Shown one piece after another: positions 38,680 through 48,054 of a DNA stretch of 64,000 bases; the first letter of the stretch is position 1; the number at the start of each line of letters is the position of its first letter. Under the pieces are notes generated by a model. The model was given only the letters and a program-made list of their open reading frames with translations, was not told the origin of the DNA and searched no databases. The translations under genes were made by a program, and so were the position numbers. This DNA is from CAVVTR01 sp963751245 (GTDB taxonomy: Bacteria; Acidobacteriota; Thermoanaerobaculia; Thermoanaerobaculales; Thermoanaerobaculaceae), in assembly GCA_963751245.1 (NCBI GenBank), contig CAVVTR010000009.1, forward strand, positions 248,001 to 312,000, in the 5' to 3' direction.

Positions 38680-39635
38680 CCCCGGCGCCGCTCGTGTCGC
38701 TGGGGGTGGCGCTGCTGCTCCTGACCCTCGCGGTCCTCGCCCTGTGGTACCCGGACCGGGAGCTCGCTCCGCCGTTGCGGGGCCTGGCCGTGGTCGCCGC
38801 GTGGGCCGCGCTGGCCGGCGCCACGTCCGGCTGGCTCACCGCGGGCCTGCCCGCTGCAGGCGCGGGCGGACCCGCCTCCCTGGTGCTCCTCGTGGCCGTC
38901 GCCGCGGTGGCCGCGGAGGCGGCGGCGCTCGTCCTGGCCCTGCTGCGGGGTGGCATCGAGGGGCTGGTCGACGGGCTGGTCTGCGGCCTCACCGCCGGCG
39001 CCGTCTTCGCTCCCCTGGCCCAGGTCGGGGCGCTGGCGGCCCACGGCGCCGTGCCGTCGCCGGCCGCTGCGGCGGCGCAGACGCTGCTGGCCGCCGCGGG
39101 CGGCGCGCTCGTCGGTGCCGGCGCCGCGGGCGCCCGGCTGCTGGCGCGGGGGCCGGTGGCGGCGGTTTGGTGGGTGGTGGCGGCGGCGGCGGCCTTCCTG
39201 GTGCAGGATGCGGGGGCGGTCGTGCTGTCCCCGGGCCGCGCGGTGTGGCCGGTACGTCCGTGGGCGGCGGAGCTGCTGGTCGCGGGCGTGGCCGCCGCGG
39301 TGCTGGCGGCCGCGGCGTGGGGCGTCCTGGCCGGGGAGCGGCGGGTGCTCGAGGCGCAGCTCGAGGAGGAGCGCGTCTTCGGTGTGCTGCCGCAGTGGGT
39401 GGTGGAGACGATCCCACGGCTGAGGCGGCGGTCTCGGAGGGACTGGTGGCCCGACGGGGACGAGCGGCGGGTGGTGGCGCAGGCGCTGATGCGGCTGGCG
39501 TTCCGCAAGCAGCGGGTGCGGTGCCTGTCGCCGGGGCGCGCCCGGCTCGCCGGGCTCGCGGTGGGGCCGCTTCGCGACCGGGTACGGCGGCTGCTGGATC
39601 CTCACTGGCGCGCGGCCGAGCGGGAGGACGGGTGA
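38676..39635 (+). CDS. polytopic membrane protein of unknown function
   Basis: 319 aa, translationally coupled to ribF. About seven hydrophobic helices rich in Ala, Val and Leu occupy residues 1-220. A basic, Arg-rich cytoplasmic tail follows (about 230-319; LRRRSRRDWWPDGDERRVV). No known motif is seen. The layout could be a membrane-anchored nucleic-acid or protein adaptor, but that is speculation. Confidence 0.6.
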   Translation: MTPAPLVSLGVALLLLTLAVLALWYPDRELAPPLRGLAVVAAWAALAGATSGWLTAGLPAAGAGGPASLVLLVAVAAVAAEAAALVLALLRGGIEGLVDGLVCGLTAGAVFAPLAQVGALAAHGAVPSPAAAAAQTLLAAAGGALVGAGAAGARLLARGPVAAVWWVVAAAAAFLVQDAGAVVLSPGRAVWPVRPWAAELLVAGVAAAVLAAAAWGVLAGERRVLEAQLEEERVFGVLPQWVVETIPRLRRRSRRDWWPDGDERRVVAQALMRLAFRKQRVRCLSPGRARLAGLAVGPLRDRVRRLLDPHWRAAEREDG

Positions 39636-39690
39636 GCCGAGTTGTCCGCCGGCGCCAACGCTGGTAACGTGTCCGGCTCAAGGGGGAAGG

Positions 39691-40883
39691 ATGAACGCAC
39701 ACGGTATTCACGTGTTTACCTCCGAGTCCGTGACCGAGGGTCATCCCGACAAGGTCTGCGACCAGATCTCCGACGCCGTGCTCGACGCGGTGCTGGCCAC
39801 GACCCCAACGGGAGGGTCGCCTGCGAGACGTTCATCACGGTGGGCCTGGTCATCGTGGGCGGCGAGATCACCACCTCGAGCTGGGTGGAGGTGCAGGACC
39901 TCGTGCGCACGGTCGATCCGGGACATCGGCTACACCGACGTCAAGTACGGGTTCAACCACGACACCTGCGCCATCTTGAACGCCATCGGGCGAGCAGTCG
40001 CCGGACATCGCCCAGGGCGTCGACACCGGCGGCGCCGGCGACCAGGGCCTGATGTTCGGCTACGCCTGCGACGAGACCGAGTCGCTGATGCCGCATGCCC
40101 ATCAGCCTGGCCCACGCGCCTCACCCGGCGGCTGACCGAGGTGCGCCGCGAACGGCGTGCTGCCCTACCTGCGGCCCCGACGGCAAGTCGCAGGTCACGG
40201 TGGAGTACCACGAGCGGCGAGCCTGCGCGCATCGACACCGTGGTGCATCTCGACCCAGCACAGCGAGGCATCCTCGAGCCCGGGGAGAGCAGATCACCGC
40301 CGCGTCGCGCGACGAGATCATGGAGAAGGTCGTCGATGCCGGTCCTGCCTGCCAGACCTGGTCGACGAGCAGGACGCAGGTTCCACGTCAATCCGACGGG
40401 CCGGTTCGTCATCGGCGGGCCCCAGTCGGCGACACCGGCATGACCGGCCGGAAGATCATCGTGGACACCTACGGCGGCTGCGGCGCCCCACGGCGGCGGC
40501 GCGTTCTCGCGGCAAGGACCCCACGAAGGTGGACCGCTCCGCCACGCTACATGGCCCGCCACATCGCCAAGAACCTGGTGGCCGCGGGGCTGGCGCGGCA
40601 GGCCCAGGTGCAGCTCGCCTACGCGATCGGCGTCGCCGATCCGGTGTCCGTGATGGTGGATACCTTCGGGAGCGGCACGGTCCCCGACGAGCAGCTGACG
40701 ACCCTCGTCCGCGAGATCTTCCCGCTGACGCCCCGGGGAATCATCCAGGAGCTCGACCTGCTCCGTCCCATCTACCGGGCCACGGCCTCCTACGGCCACT
40801 TCGGCCGCACGGAGCCGGAGTTCACGTGGGAGAACCTCCACCACGTGGACGACCTGCGGCAGGCCGCGGCGCGCATCGGCTGA
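39691..40883 (+). pseudogene. metK: S-adenosylmethionine synthetase, many single-base indels
   Basis: MetK makes SAM from methionine and ATP. The start follows GGGGGAAGG and reads MNAHGIHVFTSESVTEGHPD with the N-terminal ATP motif. After that the reading frame changes well over ten times between about 39800 and 40550; each change needs one base (for instance ACGACCCC for ACGGACCCC at 39801, ATCGGGCGAG for ATCGGCGAG near 39989). All MetK motifs are still visible piecewise (GYTDVKYGF, GAGDQGLMFGYAC, DTYGG). The last 105 residues are clean to the stop. Since MetK is normally essential and no residue is lost, the indels look like consensus errors. Confidence 0.85.
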
Positions 40884-40948
40884 CCGGGACCGGGTCGGTT
40901 CGACCCCGTGCCGGGTCGGGGCGACCCGGCGCGATCACCCGGAGAGCG

Positions 40949-41671
40949 CTACCCGTGCCCGCCGCCGGGCCGGCCCGTGCCGCCCGGTGGCCGGGGCGGC
41001 GACGAGGAGCCCGGCCCGGTGCCCGGCGCACCGCCGGTCCCCGGTCTGGTTCCCGGCTGCTGCACCCCGGGGGCGTCGAGGCGGGCCCCGCGCTGCTCCC
41101 AGGACTTCTCGTTGACGCCCGGCGGCAGGGGGGCGGTGGTGGGCGCGCGGCGCGGCCCGAAGGTGCACATCTGTCCGGCGCGCACCTGGACGGCGTGCTC
41201 GGCCCGGATGCGGGACCGGACCTCCACGGTGCCCTCGAAGACCGCCAGCACCGCCTCGCCCTTGCGGTTGACCTCAACGCCGTAGCGGGTGCCGCGCACG
41301 GCGAGGACGGCGCCCGGAGTGGCCACAAGGCGCTCCATGCGGCCCAGGAACGTGTCGAAGATGGCGCCGAGACGGCCGCGCTCGAGCTCGATGAGCACGC
41401 CGGGCACCGTGCCCGCGAGGCGCGCTCGAGTGGAAGGAAAGATCTCGAAGCGGGCGGCCCGCCCGGGCACCGCCACCGTGGTGCGGCCGCGCCAGCCGGT
41501 GCGGACGGCGTCGCCCCCCGCCCCCTCGTCGCCCACCTCGACACGGCGTTCGCCGTCGGGACGGGTCAGCAGCACCTTGCTCTTCACCGCCTCGAACCGG
41601 TACACGAGGGGCGCTTCGCCGCCGCCGGCGCCGAGCAGCAGCAGCACCAGACCGAGCGTGACCGCTCTCAT
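40949..41671 (-). CDS. FecR-domain protein
   Basis: 240 aa with a signal peptide or N-terminal anchor (VTLGLVLLLLGAGGG). Residues about 40-175 resemble a FecR domain: VAVPGRAARFEI, the repeated beta strands, and the hallmark PGAVLAVRGTRYGVEV followed by AVFEGTVEV. The C-terminal 60 residues are a Gly-Pro-Arg-rich linker. FecR proteins relay surface signals to cytoplasmic regulators. Its ATG overlaps the response-regulator stop by 4 bases, so the two are coupled. Confidence 0.85.
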   Translation of the reverse strand: MRAVTLGLVLLLLGAGGGEAPLVYRFEAVKSKVLLTRPDGERRVEVGDEGAGGDAVRTGWRGRTTVAVPGRAARFEIFPSTRARLAGTVPGVLIELERGRLGAIFDTFLGRMERLVATPGAVLAVRGTRYGVEVNRKGEAVLAVFEGTVEVRSRIRAEHAVQVRAGQMCTFGPRRAPTTAPLPPGVNEKSWEQRGARLDAPGVQQPGTRPGTGGAPGTGPGSSSPPRPPGGTGRPGGGHG

Positions 41672-43043
41672 GGGTCGTCCCTCCCAGTCTCCTCGTCTTC
41701 AAGATCGGTGCCAGGCCGCTTGAGCTTCCGCGACAGCGTCTTCCTCTCGATCCCGAGGATCCGGGCAGCGGCCGTGCGGTTGCCCCCTGTGGCCTCGAGC
41801 ACGGCGAGGATGTGGCGCCGCTCGGCGTCCTCCAGGGTGGCCAGCGTGGCCGTCCTGGGGCCCACCGGAGCGGGTGCGCGGTCGAGGGGGGCGGCGACCT
41901 CGTCGAGGATCCGCCGGACGGCCGCGGCGTCGGCGAGGGCGCCGGTGTCGATGAGCATGCGACGCACCACCTGCTCGAGCTCGCGCACGTTGCCCGGCCA
42001 GGCGTGTCCCTCGAGGAGCCGGAGCACGGCGGGTGGGGGGGCGGCGGCGCCGCCAGGCGGAGCTCCCTCGCGATTCTGCCGCGCAGGTGCTCCACCAGGA
42101 GCGGCAGGTCGGAGGTGCGCTCGCGCAGCGGCGGCAGGCGGATCTCGTAGCCGGCCAGGCGGAAGAAGAGGTCCTGGCGGAACGCCCCCGCTCCCACCAG
42201 GGTTGCGAGGTCGCGGTGCGTGGCCGCCACGGTGCGCACGCGCACCGCGCGGCCCGCGTCGGCACCCAGGGGCCGCACCACGCCGTCCTGCAGGAAGCGC
42301 AGCAGCTTGACCTGGAAGGCGGGGGAGACGTCGCCGATCTCGTCCAGGAAGACGGTCCCTCCGTCGGCTTCGGCCAGGGCGCCGGTGCGGTCGCGGCGGG
42401 CGTCGGTGAAGGCGCCGCGGACGTGCCCGAAGAGCTCGCTCTCCAGCAGGGTGTCGGGGATCGCCCCGCAGTTCACCGGAACGAAGGGTGCCTCCGGGGC
42501 CGCACCGAAGCGGTGGAGCGCCCGCGCCACCAGCTCCTTGCCGCTCCCGGTCTCGCCCAGGATGAGGACAGGGACCGGGAGGGGCGCCACGCGCGCCACG
42601 GCCTTGTAGACCTCGACGATGGCCGGGTGCGAGCCGACGATCATGCTCTCGGGGCCAGCCTCCACCGGCGCTCCGGCGGGGCCCGGCGGGCGCAGGGCCG
42701 CCGCCGCCCTCTCCAGGAGCAGCGACAGGTCGAAGGGCTTGGCCAGGTAGTCGAAGGCGCCGACGCGCGCGGCCACCGAGGCGGTCTCCACGGTGCCGCG
42801 CGCGGTCATGAGGATGACCGGCAGGCCCGGACGGCGCGTCCGCACCTCCCGCAGGAGCTCGATGCCGTCCCCGCCGGGCATGTAGATGTCGCAGATGACG
42901 AGGTCGACGTCGGCGGTCTCGAGGCGCCGGCGCGCCTCGCCGGCGCCCCCGGCCCGGTCCACCCGGTGCCCGGCCTTCTCGAGGGCCAGCGCCGCCATCT
43001 CCCGGATGGCGGGGTCGTCGTCCACGACCAGAACGCGCGCCAT
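41668..43043 (-). CDS. NtrC-type sigma-54 response regulator (one frameshift)
   Basis: About 459 aa. Receiver domain 1-120 with phosphoacceptor D52; AAA+ domain with Walker A GETGSGKE (163-170), sigma-54 contact loop GAFTDA (210-215, where GAFTGA is usual), Walker B-like GTVFLDEIGD, and the arginine-finger region; C-terminal Fis-type helix-turn-helix (NRTAAARILGIERKTLSRKLKR). A run of seven G near 42034 (C on the coding strand) carries one extra base, splitting the end of the AAA+ domain; the frame resumes at LRLLEGHAWPGNVREL. It activates sigma-54 promoters when phosphorylated, probably by the adjacent histidine kinase. Confidence 0.9.
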
Positions 43044-43044
43044 G

Positions 43045-44880
43045 TCACGGACCTCCCCGGGACGGGGCGGCCAGCAGCGGCAGCACGACCCGGAAGACGC
43101 AGCCGCGACCGGGAACGCTGTCCAGCTCGACCCGCCCTTCATGCCACGTTACCACCTCGTCGACGAGGGCGAGCCCCAGGCCGAGCCCCTCGCGTCCGGA
43201 GGCGGCAGCGCCCCGCGAGAAGCGGGCGAAGACCGACCGCTGCTCCTCCGCCGGGATGCCCGGGCCGTCGTCGGTCACCTCCAGCACCGCCTCGCCGCCG
43301 CGGCCCCGCACCGACACCGTCACGGCGGCGCCCGGCCCGCCGTGCTTGAGGGCGTTGCCCACGAGGTTGTCCACCACCCGCTCCAGGAGGGCGGGGTCGC
43401 CGGCGACCATGACGCCGGGGGCGAGGTCCTGCCCGATGGTCCGTCCCGTGCCCGCCGCCAGCGGCGCGCACCTGGAGGCGGTGAGCCCGGACAGGTCGAC
43501 GGGGCGCGCGTCGTCGTCGAAGCGGCGCGCCGCCACGCGCTCGATGTCGAGGAGACCGTCGATCATGACGCGCAGGCGCTCGGTCTCCCGGCCCACCATG
43601 GCGACCACCCGCCGGGTCTCCTCCGGCGAGAGCTCGAAGCCGGCCAGCAGCTGCGTGAGCCCCCGCACGGAGGTCAGGGGGGTCTTGAGCTCGTGGGCCA
43701 TGACGCGGCGGGCGTCCCGCTCCACGGTGCGCCGCGTGTCGAAGCTGCGGGCCGTCTCCTCGAGACGGCGGAGACGCTCCTCCGGCGAGGATGGAACGCC
43801 CGACGGCCCCCCCAGGCCCCGGCCCAGGAGGTCCGCGGCGGCCCCGGCGCCGCGGTGGGTGAGCCACGCCAGGCGCGTCTCCACGGCGAGCACGCCGAGG
43901 ACGGCGACGGCGGTGAGGGTCGCGAACGGGGCCTCGAGGTGGGCCCAGCGCAGGGCGAGCAGGCCTGCCGCGGCGGGGGAGGTGGCCAGCAGCGCTCCCG
44001 CCGCCGCCCGGCGGCCGCCGCCGGTGTGCGGGAGCAGCCCGGCGAGTCCCACGAGGACGGCCGCGGCCAGGCCGGCCACCGCTGCGGGGACGGCGTGCAG
44101 CGTCCGGCCCGCGATGAGGTCCTCGCACACGGCGGCCTGGACGAGGACGCCCGGCACGGGGCGCCGGCGGCTCGAGGTCGGCGTGACGGCGCGGTCGCCG
44201 ATACCCAGCGCGGTGGCGCCGATGAACACGACGCGCCCCCGCAGCAACGCGAGGTCGGCGGAGCCGTCCAGGAGCGCCGCGGCGCCCACGGTGGGGACGT
44301 CCGTGGGGCGCACTGCGAAGGCGGGCCTCACCTCCCGGGCCACGCTCACCGGCCGTCCCGTGGCCAGGGCCGCCGCCGCCGGCGCAAGGGCGGGAAGCGC
44401 CACGCCCTCGGCCTGCTTGGTGGAGGAGAGGCGGCGCAGGACGCCGTCCTGGTCGAGCTCGAGGCTGGCGTGGGAGAGGCGGGAAGCGCGGCGCAGCGAG
44501 GGCGCGGGGAGCACCCATCGGGTGCCGCTGTCGTCGAGGGCGGCGGCGAGCAGCGAGGGGAGAGAGCCGAGGGCGGCGGCCAGCTCGGCGTCGCCCGGCC
44601 TCTCCTCGGTGAGGAGCAGGTCGACGGCCACGGCCCGGGCGCCGGCCCGGTGGACGTCGAGGACGAGCCGGGCGAGGAGGGCCCTGGGCCAGGGCCACGG
44701 GCCCCGTGCGTCGAGGGCGGCCTCGTCGACCGCCACGACGGCGACGTGGGTGGCGCGGTGGGCGTGGAAGCGCCGCAGCGCGGCGTCCCGCAGAGGAAGC
44801 TCCCACAGCGCGGGGACGCCCGAGGCGACGAGCCCGGCCACGGCGAGGCCCGCCACCGCGGCGAGAGCCAGCAGCCTCAT
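43045..44880 (-). CDS. CHASE2-domain sensor histidine kinase
   Basis: About 611 aa. A first helix (3-25) leads into an extracytoplasmic CHASE2 domain (about 30-250; VVAVDEAAL, GRVVFIGATALGIGD), three membrane helices (about 255-340), then HisKA with H-box MAHELKTPLTSVRGL (about 395) and HATPase_c with N-box DNLVGNALKHG, G1 DDGPGIP and G2 GLGLGLALVDEV. Only one base separates its stop from the response-regulator start, so they form a two-component pair. Alternative start GTG 44907 adds nine residues. Confidence 0.92.
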   Translation of the reverse strand: MRLLALAAVAGLAVAGLVASGVPALWELPLRDAALRRFHAHRATHVAVVAVDEAALDARGPWPWPRALLARLVLDVHRAGARAVAVDLLLTEERPGDAELAAALGSLPSLLAAALDDSGTRWVLPAPSLRRASRLSHASLELDQDGVLRRLSSTKQAEGVALPALAPAAAALATGRPVSVAREVRPAFAVRPTDVPTVGAAALLDGSADLALLRGRVVFIGATALGIGDRAVTPTSSRRRPVPGVLVQAAVCEDLIAGRTLHAVPAAVAGLAAAVLVGLAGLLPHTGGGRRAAAGALLATSPAAAGLLALRWAHLEAPFATLTAVAVLGVLAVETRLAWLTHRGAGAAADLLGRGLGGPSGVPSSPEERLRRLEETARSFDTRRTVERDARRVMAHELKTPLTSVRGLTQLLAGFELSPEETRRVVAMVGRETERLRVMIDGLLDIERVAARRFDDDARPVDLSGLTASRCAPLAAGTGRTIGQDLAPGVMVAGDPALLERVVDNLVGNALKHGGPGAAVTVSVRGRGGEAVLEVTDDGPGIPAEEQRSVFARFSRGAAASGREGLGLGLALVDEVVTWHEGRVELDSVPGRGCVFRVVLPLLAAPSRGGP

Positions 44881-44908
44881 CGGTCCGGGGTCCGGGGGTG
44901 CGGGCACG

Positions 44909-45319
44909 TCACACGTCCAGCGTGAGCACGGCCCGGAGCCGCCCGGACGTCCGCCGCGGGTGCAGGTCGTGGAAGGTCACGGCCTTGATCTCGATCCGGG
45001 GGAGGCGGCCCGGGGCCAGCGGGGTCAGCCCGAGCTCGGCGCCCGCGGCCGTCCGCCGGAAACCTACGACCCGCATCCTGCGCGCGAAGAGCTGGAAGAC
45101 GGCCTCGTTGGCGGCGCGGACCAGCCGCCAGGACAGGTCGCCGTCCCAGGGCCCGAGGCCGGCCCACGAGCGGGCGGGACCTCCACCGCCTCCATCGCCC
45201 AGGGCAGCGCGGGTGACGCCGGCCACCGCGTTGCGCACGAGCTCGTCCTCGTCGTCGCCCCACACGGCGAGCCGGATGTCCGCGGTGTGGGGGAGCTGGC
45301 GGAAGCGGACTGCTGCCAT
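44909..45319 (-). CDS. archease
   Basis: 136 aa. The family motifs are present: RFRQLPHTADIRL near the N-terminus and PRIEIKAVTFHDL near the C-terminus, where conserved Asp and His residues bind metal. Archease activates the RNA ligase RtcB by promoting its guanylylation. No rtcB is seen in the window. The gene heads the histidine kinase/response regulator/FecR set on the minus strand. Confidence 0.9.
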   Translation of the reverse strand: MAAVRFRQLPHTADIRLAVWGDDEDELVRNAVAGVTRAALGDGGGGGPARSWAGLGPWDGDLSWRLVRAANEAVFQLFARRMRVVGFRRTAAGAELGLTPLAPGRLPRIEIKAVTFHDLHPRRTSGRLRAVLTLDV

Positions 45320-45326
45320 GGCTCCG

Positions 45327-45332
45327 AGTGTA
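45327..45332 (-). promoter_or_regulatory. -10 element TACACT, leaderless type (archease)
   Basis: On the minus strand TACACT ends 7 bases before the archease ATG (45319). No ribosome-binding site can fit at normal spacing. Confidence 0.45.
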
Positions 45333-45396
45333 GCCGGAACCCTGCTGGCGCCCCACCGGCGCCGGCAGGGGGCCGGGGACCGGCACGGCCGTGGGG

Positions 45397-45402
45397 TAGA
45401 CT
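45397..45402 (+). promoter_or_regulatory. -10 element TAGACT, leaderless type
   Basis: TAGACT ends 6 bases before GTG 45409 of the CPBP-like gene. With the archease element it forms a short divergent promoter region. Confidence 0.45.
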
Positions 45403-45408
45403 GCTCTG

Positions 45409-46794
45409 GTGTCTCGTCTCCGCCAACTGCCGGCGGTGATCACGGCGGCGGTCGTGGTCGCCGGAGCGGCGGCCTTCGTTGCCGGCCGGGGCGTGCCGGG
45501 CAGGAGCGACGCGGTGGTCGAGGCGCGGGACGGGCTCCGGGTCCTCGGCTACGAGCCCGTGGGCAGGCCCGAGGTGGTGTTCGAGGACGACCAGCCGCTG
45601 ATCTGGGCCCTGGAGCGGTCGCTGCCGGGTCCCGGAGGCGTGGCGCTGGCCCGGGGCCGGGGGGGGGCGGTGCGCTGGCGGGTCCGCTTCGCGGGTGGCG
45701 GAGAGGCCGCCGTCACCGCCGGCGGCATGCTCTGGAGCACGCGGCGTCCGGTGCCCACGGACACCGGGCCCAACCTCTACCCGGCCTTCGCACAGGCCTA
45801 CCTGCGGCAGGCGCTGCGCCACCTCGTCTCCGACTCCGCCAGCTGGCAGGCGATCCGCCGTCAGAGCTGGCGGGAGGGCGCGCACATCTGGCACCGCACC
45901 CGCTACGTCGGCGGCCCGGGCGGCCTGCCCCCCGGGTGGCGCCGCGAGCTGGACGTGGAGATGGTGGGGTCGACCATCGTGACCCTCCGCCGCGCCGTGC
46001 AGCCCCTGGGGACGGACATGGGCGTGGTGATGGGGCGCGTGCGCGAGCTCGACCTCCTCCGGCTCCCCGCCCTGGTGGGCATGGCCATCGTGCTCGCGGC
46101 CGTGCTGGTGGCGGGCGCCGAAGGGTGGGCGTACCACACGCGGCTCGCCCCCGGCCGGGGCCTCGCCATGGGCGCGCTGGTGGCGCTGCTCGGATGGGTG
46201 GCCGGGGTGTCGCCCGGGGACCAGCTTGTCACCTCCCTCACCGCCGCCGCCGTGGTCACGGTGGTGCCGCTGTGGCGGCAGCAGCCGCCGGCGCCGCGGC
46301 GCTGGGGCGCGGTGGCCGGGGTGCCGCTCGCCATGCTGGTCGCCACCGGTCCCACCGTGGTGGCCGCGCTGGGAGGGTGGATGCCGGCGAGCCCGGTGCT
46401 GGCCGCCAACACCTCTCCGCTCCACATGATCTCGACGGCGTGGTTGCCGGCGCTGGTGGAGGAGCCGCTGCTGCGCGGGGCGCTGCCCGGCCTGGTACAG
46501 CCCCTGGTGGGGTGGTGGGGCGGGGCGCTGGCCGGCGGGGTGCTGGGGACCCTCCTCCACGGGGTCCCCGCGGTCCCGCTGGTCGCGTCGCTGGCGGTGG
46601 AGATGGTCCTCCAGGTGGGCCTGATCCTGCTCGCCCGGGCGGCGGGGGTCAGCGCGGCGGTGCTCGCCAGGGGGACCGCCGAGGTCCTGCTGCGCCGCTC
46701 CGCCTACCCGGGAGGCCAGCCGTGGGACGCGGCGGCCATGGGTGTGGTGCTGTGCGGGGCCGCCTTCCTCCTGTGGCCGCGGAGGCAGCGCTGA
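45409..46794 (+). CDS. CPBP-like intramembrane protease homologue
   Basis: 461 aa. A single N-terminal helix and a soluble domain (about 30-205, WxR-rich) precede about seven membrane helices. The C-terminal half has VEEPLLRGALPGLV, then GTLLHGVPAVPL, which match the CPBP glutamate pair and the downstream His, though E-E-P-L-L-R-G departs from the common E-E-x-x-x-R-G only slightly. The soluble extracytoplasmic part is unusual for the family. Substrate unknown. Confidence 0.7.
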   Translation: MSRLRQLPAVITAAVVVAGAAAFVAGRGVPGRSDAVVEARDGLRVLGYEPVGRPEVVFEDDQPLIWALERSLPGPGGVALARGRGGAVRWRVRFAGGGEAAVTAGGMLWSTRRPVPTDTGPNLYPAFAQAYLRQALRHLVSDSASWQAIRRQSWREGAHIWHRTRYVGGPGGLPPGWRRELDVEMVGSTIVTLRRAVQPLGTDMGVVMGRVRELDLLRLPALVGMAIVLAAVLVAGAEGWAYHTRLAPGRGLAMGALVALLGWVAGVSPGDQLVTSLTAAAVVTVVPLWRQQPPAPRRWGAVAGVPLAMLVATGPTVVAALGGWMPASPVLAANTSPLHMISTAWLPALVEEPLLRGALPGLVQPLVGWWGGALAGGVLGTLLHGVPAVPLVASLAVEMVLQVGLILLARAAGVSAAVLARGTAEVLLRRSAYPGGQPWDAAAMGVVLCGAAFLLWPRRQR

Positions 46795-46811
46795 ACCGGC
46801 TGCTCGCCGCG

Positions 46812-48011
46812 GTGTTGTTCACCGCTCTCGTGGCCGGGGCGCTGCTTGCCCCCGTCCCCGCGGCGGCCCCGCCGGTGCCGTGGTCGCCGGTGGAGGCTGC
46901 GTTCAGGACCGAGGACACCATCGCACCGGTGGGGCTGGTGTGGGGCCGCCTGCGGGGATGGTCCCGGGTGGAGGACGGGTGGGAGCTGGTCTGGCAGCCG
47001 GCCCACGGCGCGTGGTTGGTTCGCACCTGGACCGGCGACGGGCCCGGCGAGCCGGAGTGGCGGCTCGAGGCCGCGCCGTGGCTGCCCGGCTCCCGGCTGA
47101 CGAGACGGGCGGCCGGCGCGCTGCTGGACACAAGCGCCACGCCGGCGGTGCGGGAGGACCGGCTGGGCCGGCGCGACTGGAGGATCGGCACGGACCGGCT
47201 GCTCGGCGCGCTACCGGCCGGCACGTCCCTGCCTCTTGCGGCGCCCCGGACCGGCTGGTGGTGGACGGCGGTGATCGCCGGCCTGCTCCTCGCGGGAACG
47301 GTGGCCCGGGTGGTCTTTCCCGCCGTCCCCCGGCGGCTGGCCCGCTACACGGTGGCGGCCGTGGTGGTTGCGTTGGCGGTGACCCTACCGTGGGACACGG
47401 CCCTGGCCGCGTCGGTGTTCAGGGTCGGCGTGCGCCCCTGGGTGACCGAGATGGTGGCGATGACGGTGGCGGCGCTGGTGCTGGGCGCGGTGCTCATGGC
47501 GGTGATCAGCTTCCCGGCGGCGGTGGCGAGGGCCGAGGCCGCGATGCTCGCGGTCGCCCTGCCGGCCGGCCTGCTCGCCGGCCGGCTGGCGCCCGGGACG
47601 GTGATCGCGGAGGTGGGGGGGCTCAACGACCGGGTCGTGGTCTGGGCGGGCGCCATCGTGGTGGGGGGCTGGCTCGCGGCCCTCGCCGGGGACGGGCTCC
47701 GGCAGCTGCTCGGCGGGACGAGCCGCTGGCGGCGGTGGCTCCTGCTCGTCGCCGCGGTCGGGGCGGTGGCGGCGGCCGGCGAGTACACCGGTGTCCTGGT
47801 CGCGGTCCTGGCCGCCGCGGCGGTGGAGCGGGGACAGGGGACCTGGATGGGCGGGCTGGTGCTGCTGGGCTGGCTGGCGGGGGGCGCCTTCGTGAGCTGC
47901 GCGTGGACCTCGGTGCTGCGGGACGCCCTGGCGCTGCTGCTCGTGGGCGTGGGGCTGGTGGCCTGGCTGGTGGTGCGGCGCGAAACGCCGGTCTCCGTTC
48001 CTGCGCCCTGA
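46812..48011 (+). CDS. exported-domain polytopic membrane protein, unknown
   Basis: About 399 aa. The GTG at 46812 gives a signal-like first helix (VLFTALVAGALLAPVPAAA). A soluble, Trp-rich region follows (about 25-155), then about eight helices to residue 390. The layout (soluble part first, then helices) mirrors the preceding gene, 17 bases upstream, though the sequences differ. No recognised motif. Probably co-transcribed with the CPBP-like gene. Confidence 0.6.
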   Translation: MLFTALVAGALLAPVPAAAPPVPWSPVEAAFRTEDTIAPVGLVWGRLRGWSRVEDGWELVWQPAHGAWLVRTWTGDGPGEPEWRLEAAPWLPGSRLTRRAAGALLDTSATPAVREDRLGRRDWRIGTDRLLGALPAGTSLPLAAPRTGWWWTAVIAGLLLAGTVARVVFPAVPRRLARYTVAAVVVALAVTLPWDTALAASVFRVGVRPWVTEMVAMTVAALVLGAVLMAVISFPAAVARAEAAMLAVALPAGLLAGRLAPGTVIAEVGGLNDRVVVWAGAIVVGGWLAALAGDGLRQLLGGTSRWRRWLLLVAAVGAVAAAGEYTGVLVAVLAAAAVERGQGTWMGGLVLLGWLAGGAFVSCAWTSVLRDALALLLVGVGLVAWLVVRRETPVSVPAP

Positions 48012-48042
48012 GCGGCGGCGGGGGTTCCGGCGCCGATACCGC

Positions 48043-48048
48043 TACAAT
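48043..48048 (+). promoter_or_regulatory. -10 element TACAAT, leaderless type
   Basis: TACAAT, near consensus, ends 6 bases before GTG 48055 of the LolC/E-like gene. Confidence 0.5.
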
Positions 48049-48054
48049 CTCCTC

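Noticed and set aside
39636..39690. SAM riboswitch before metK
   Set aside because: Only 55 bases separate the genes and no multi-helix aptamer or terminator can be drawn.
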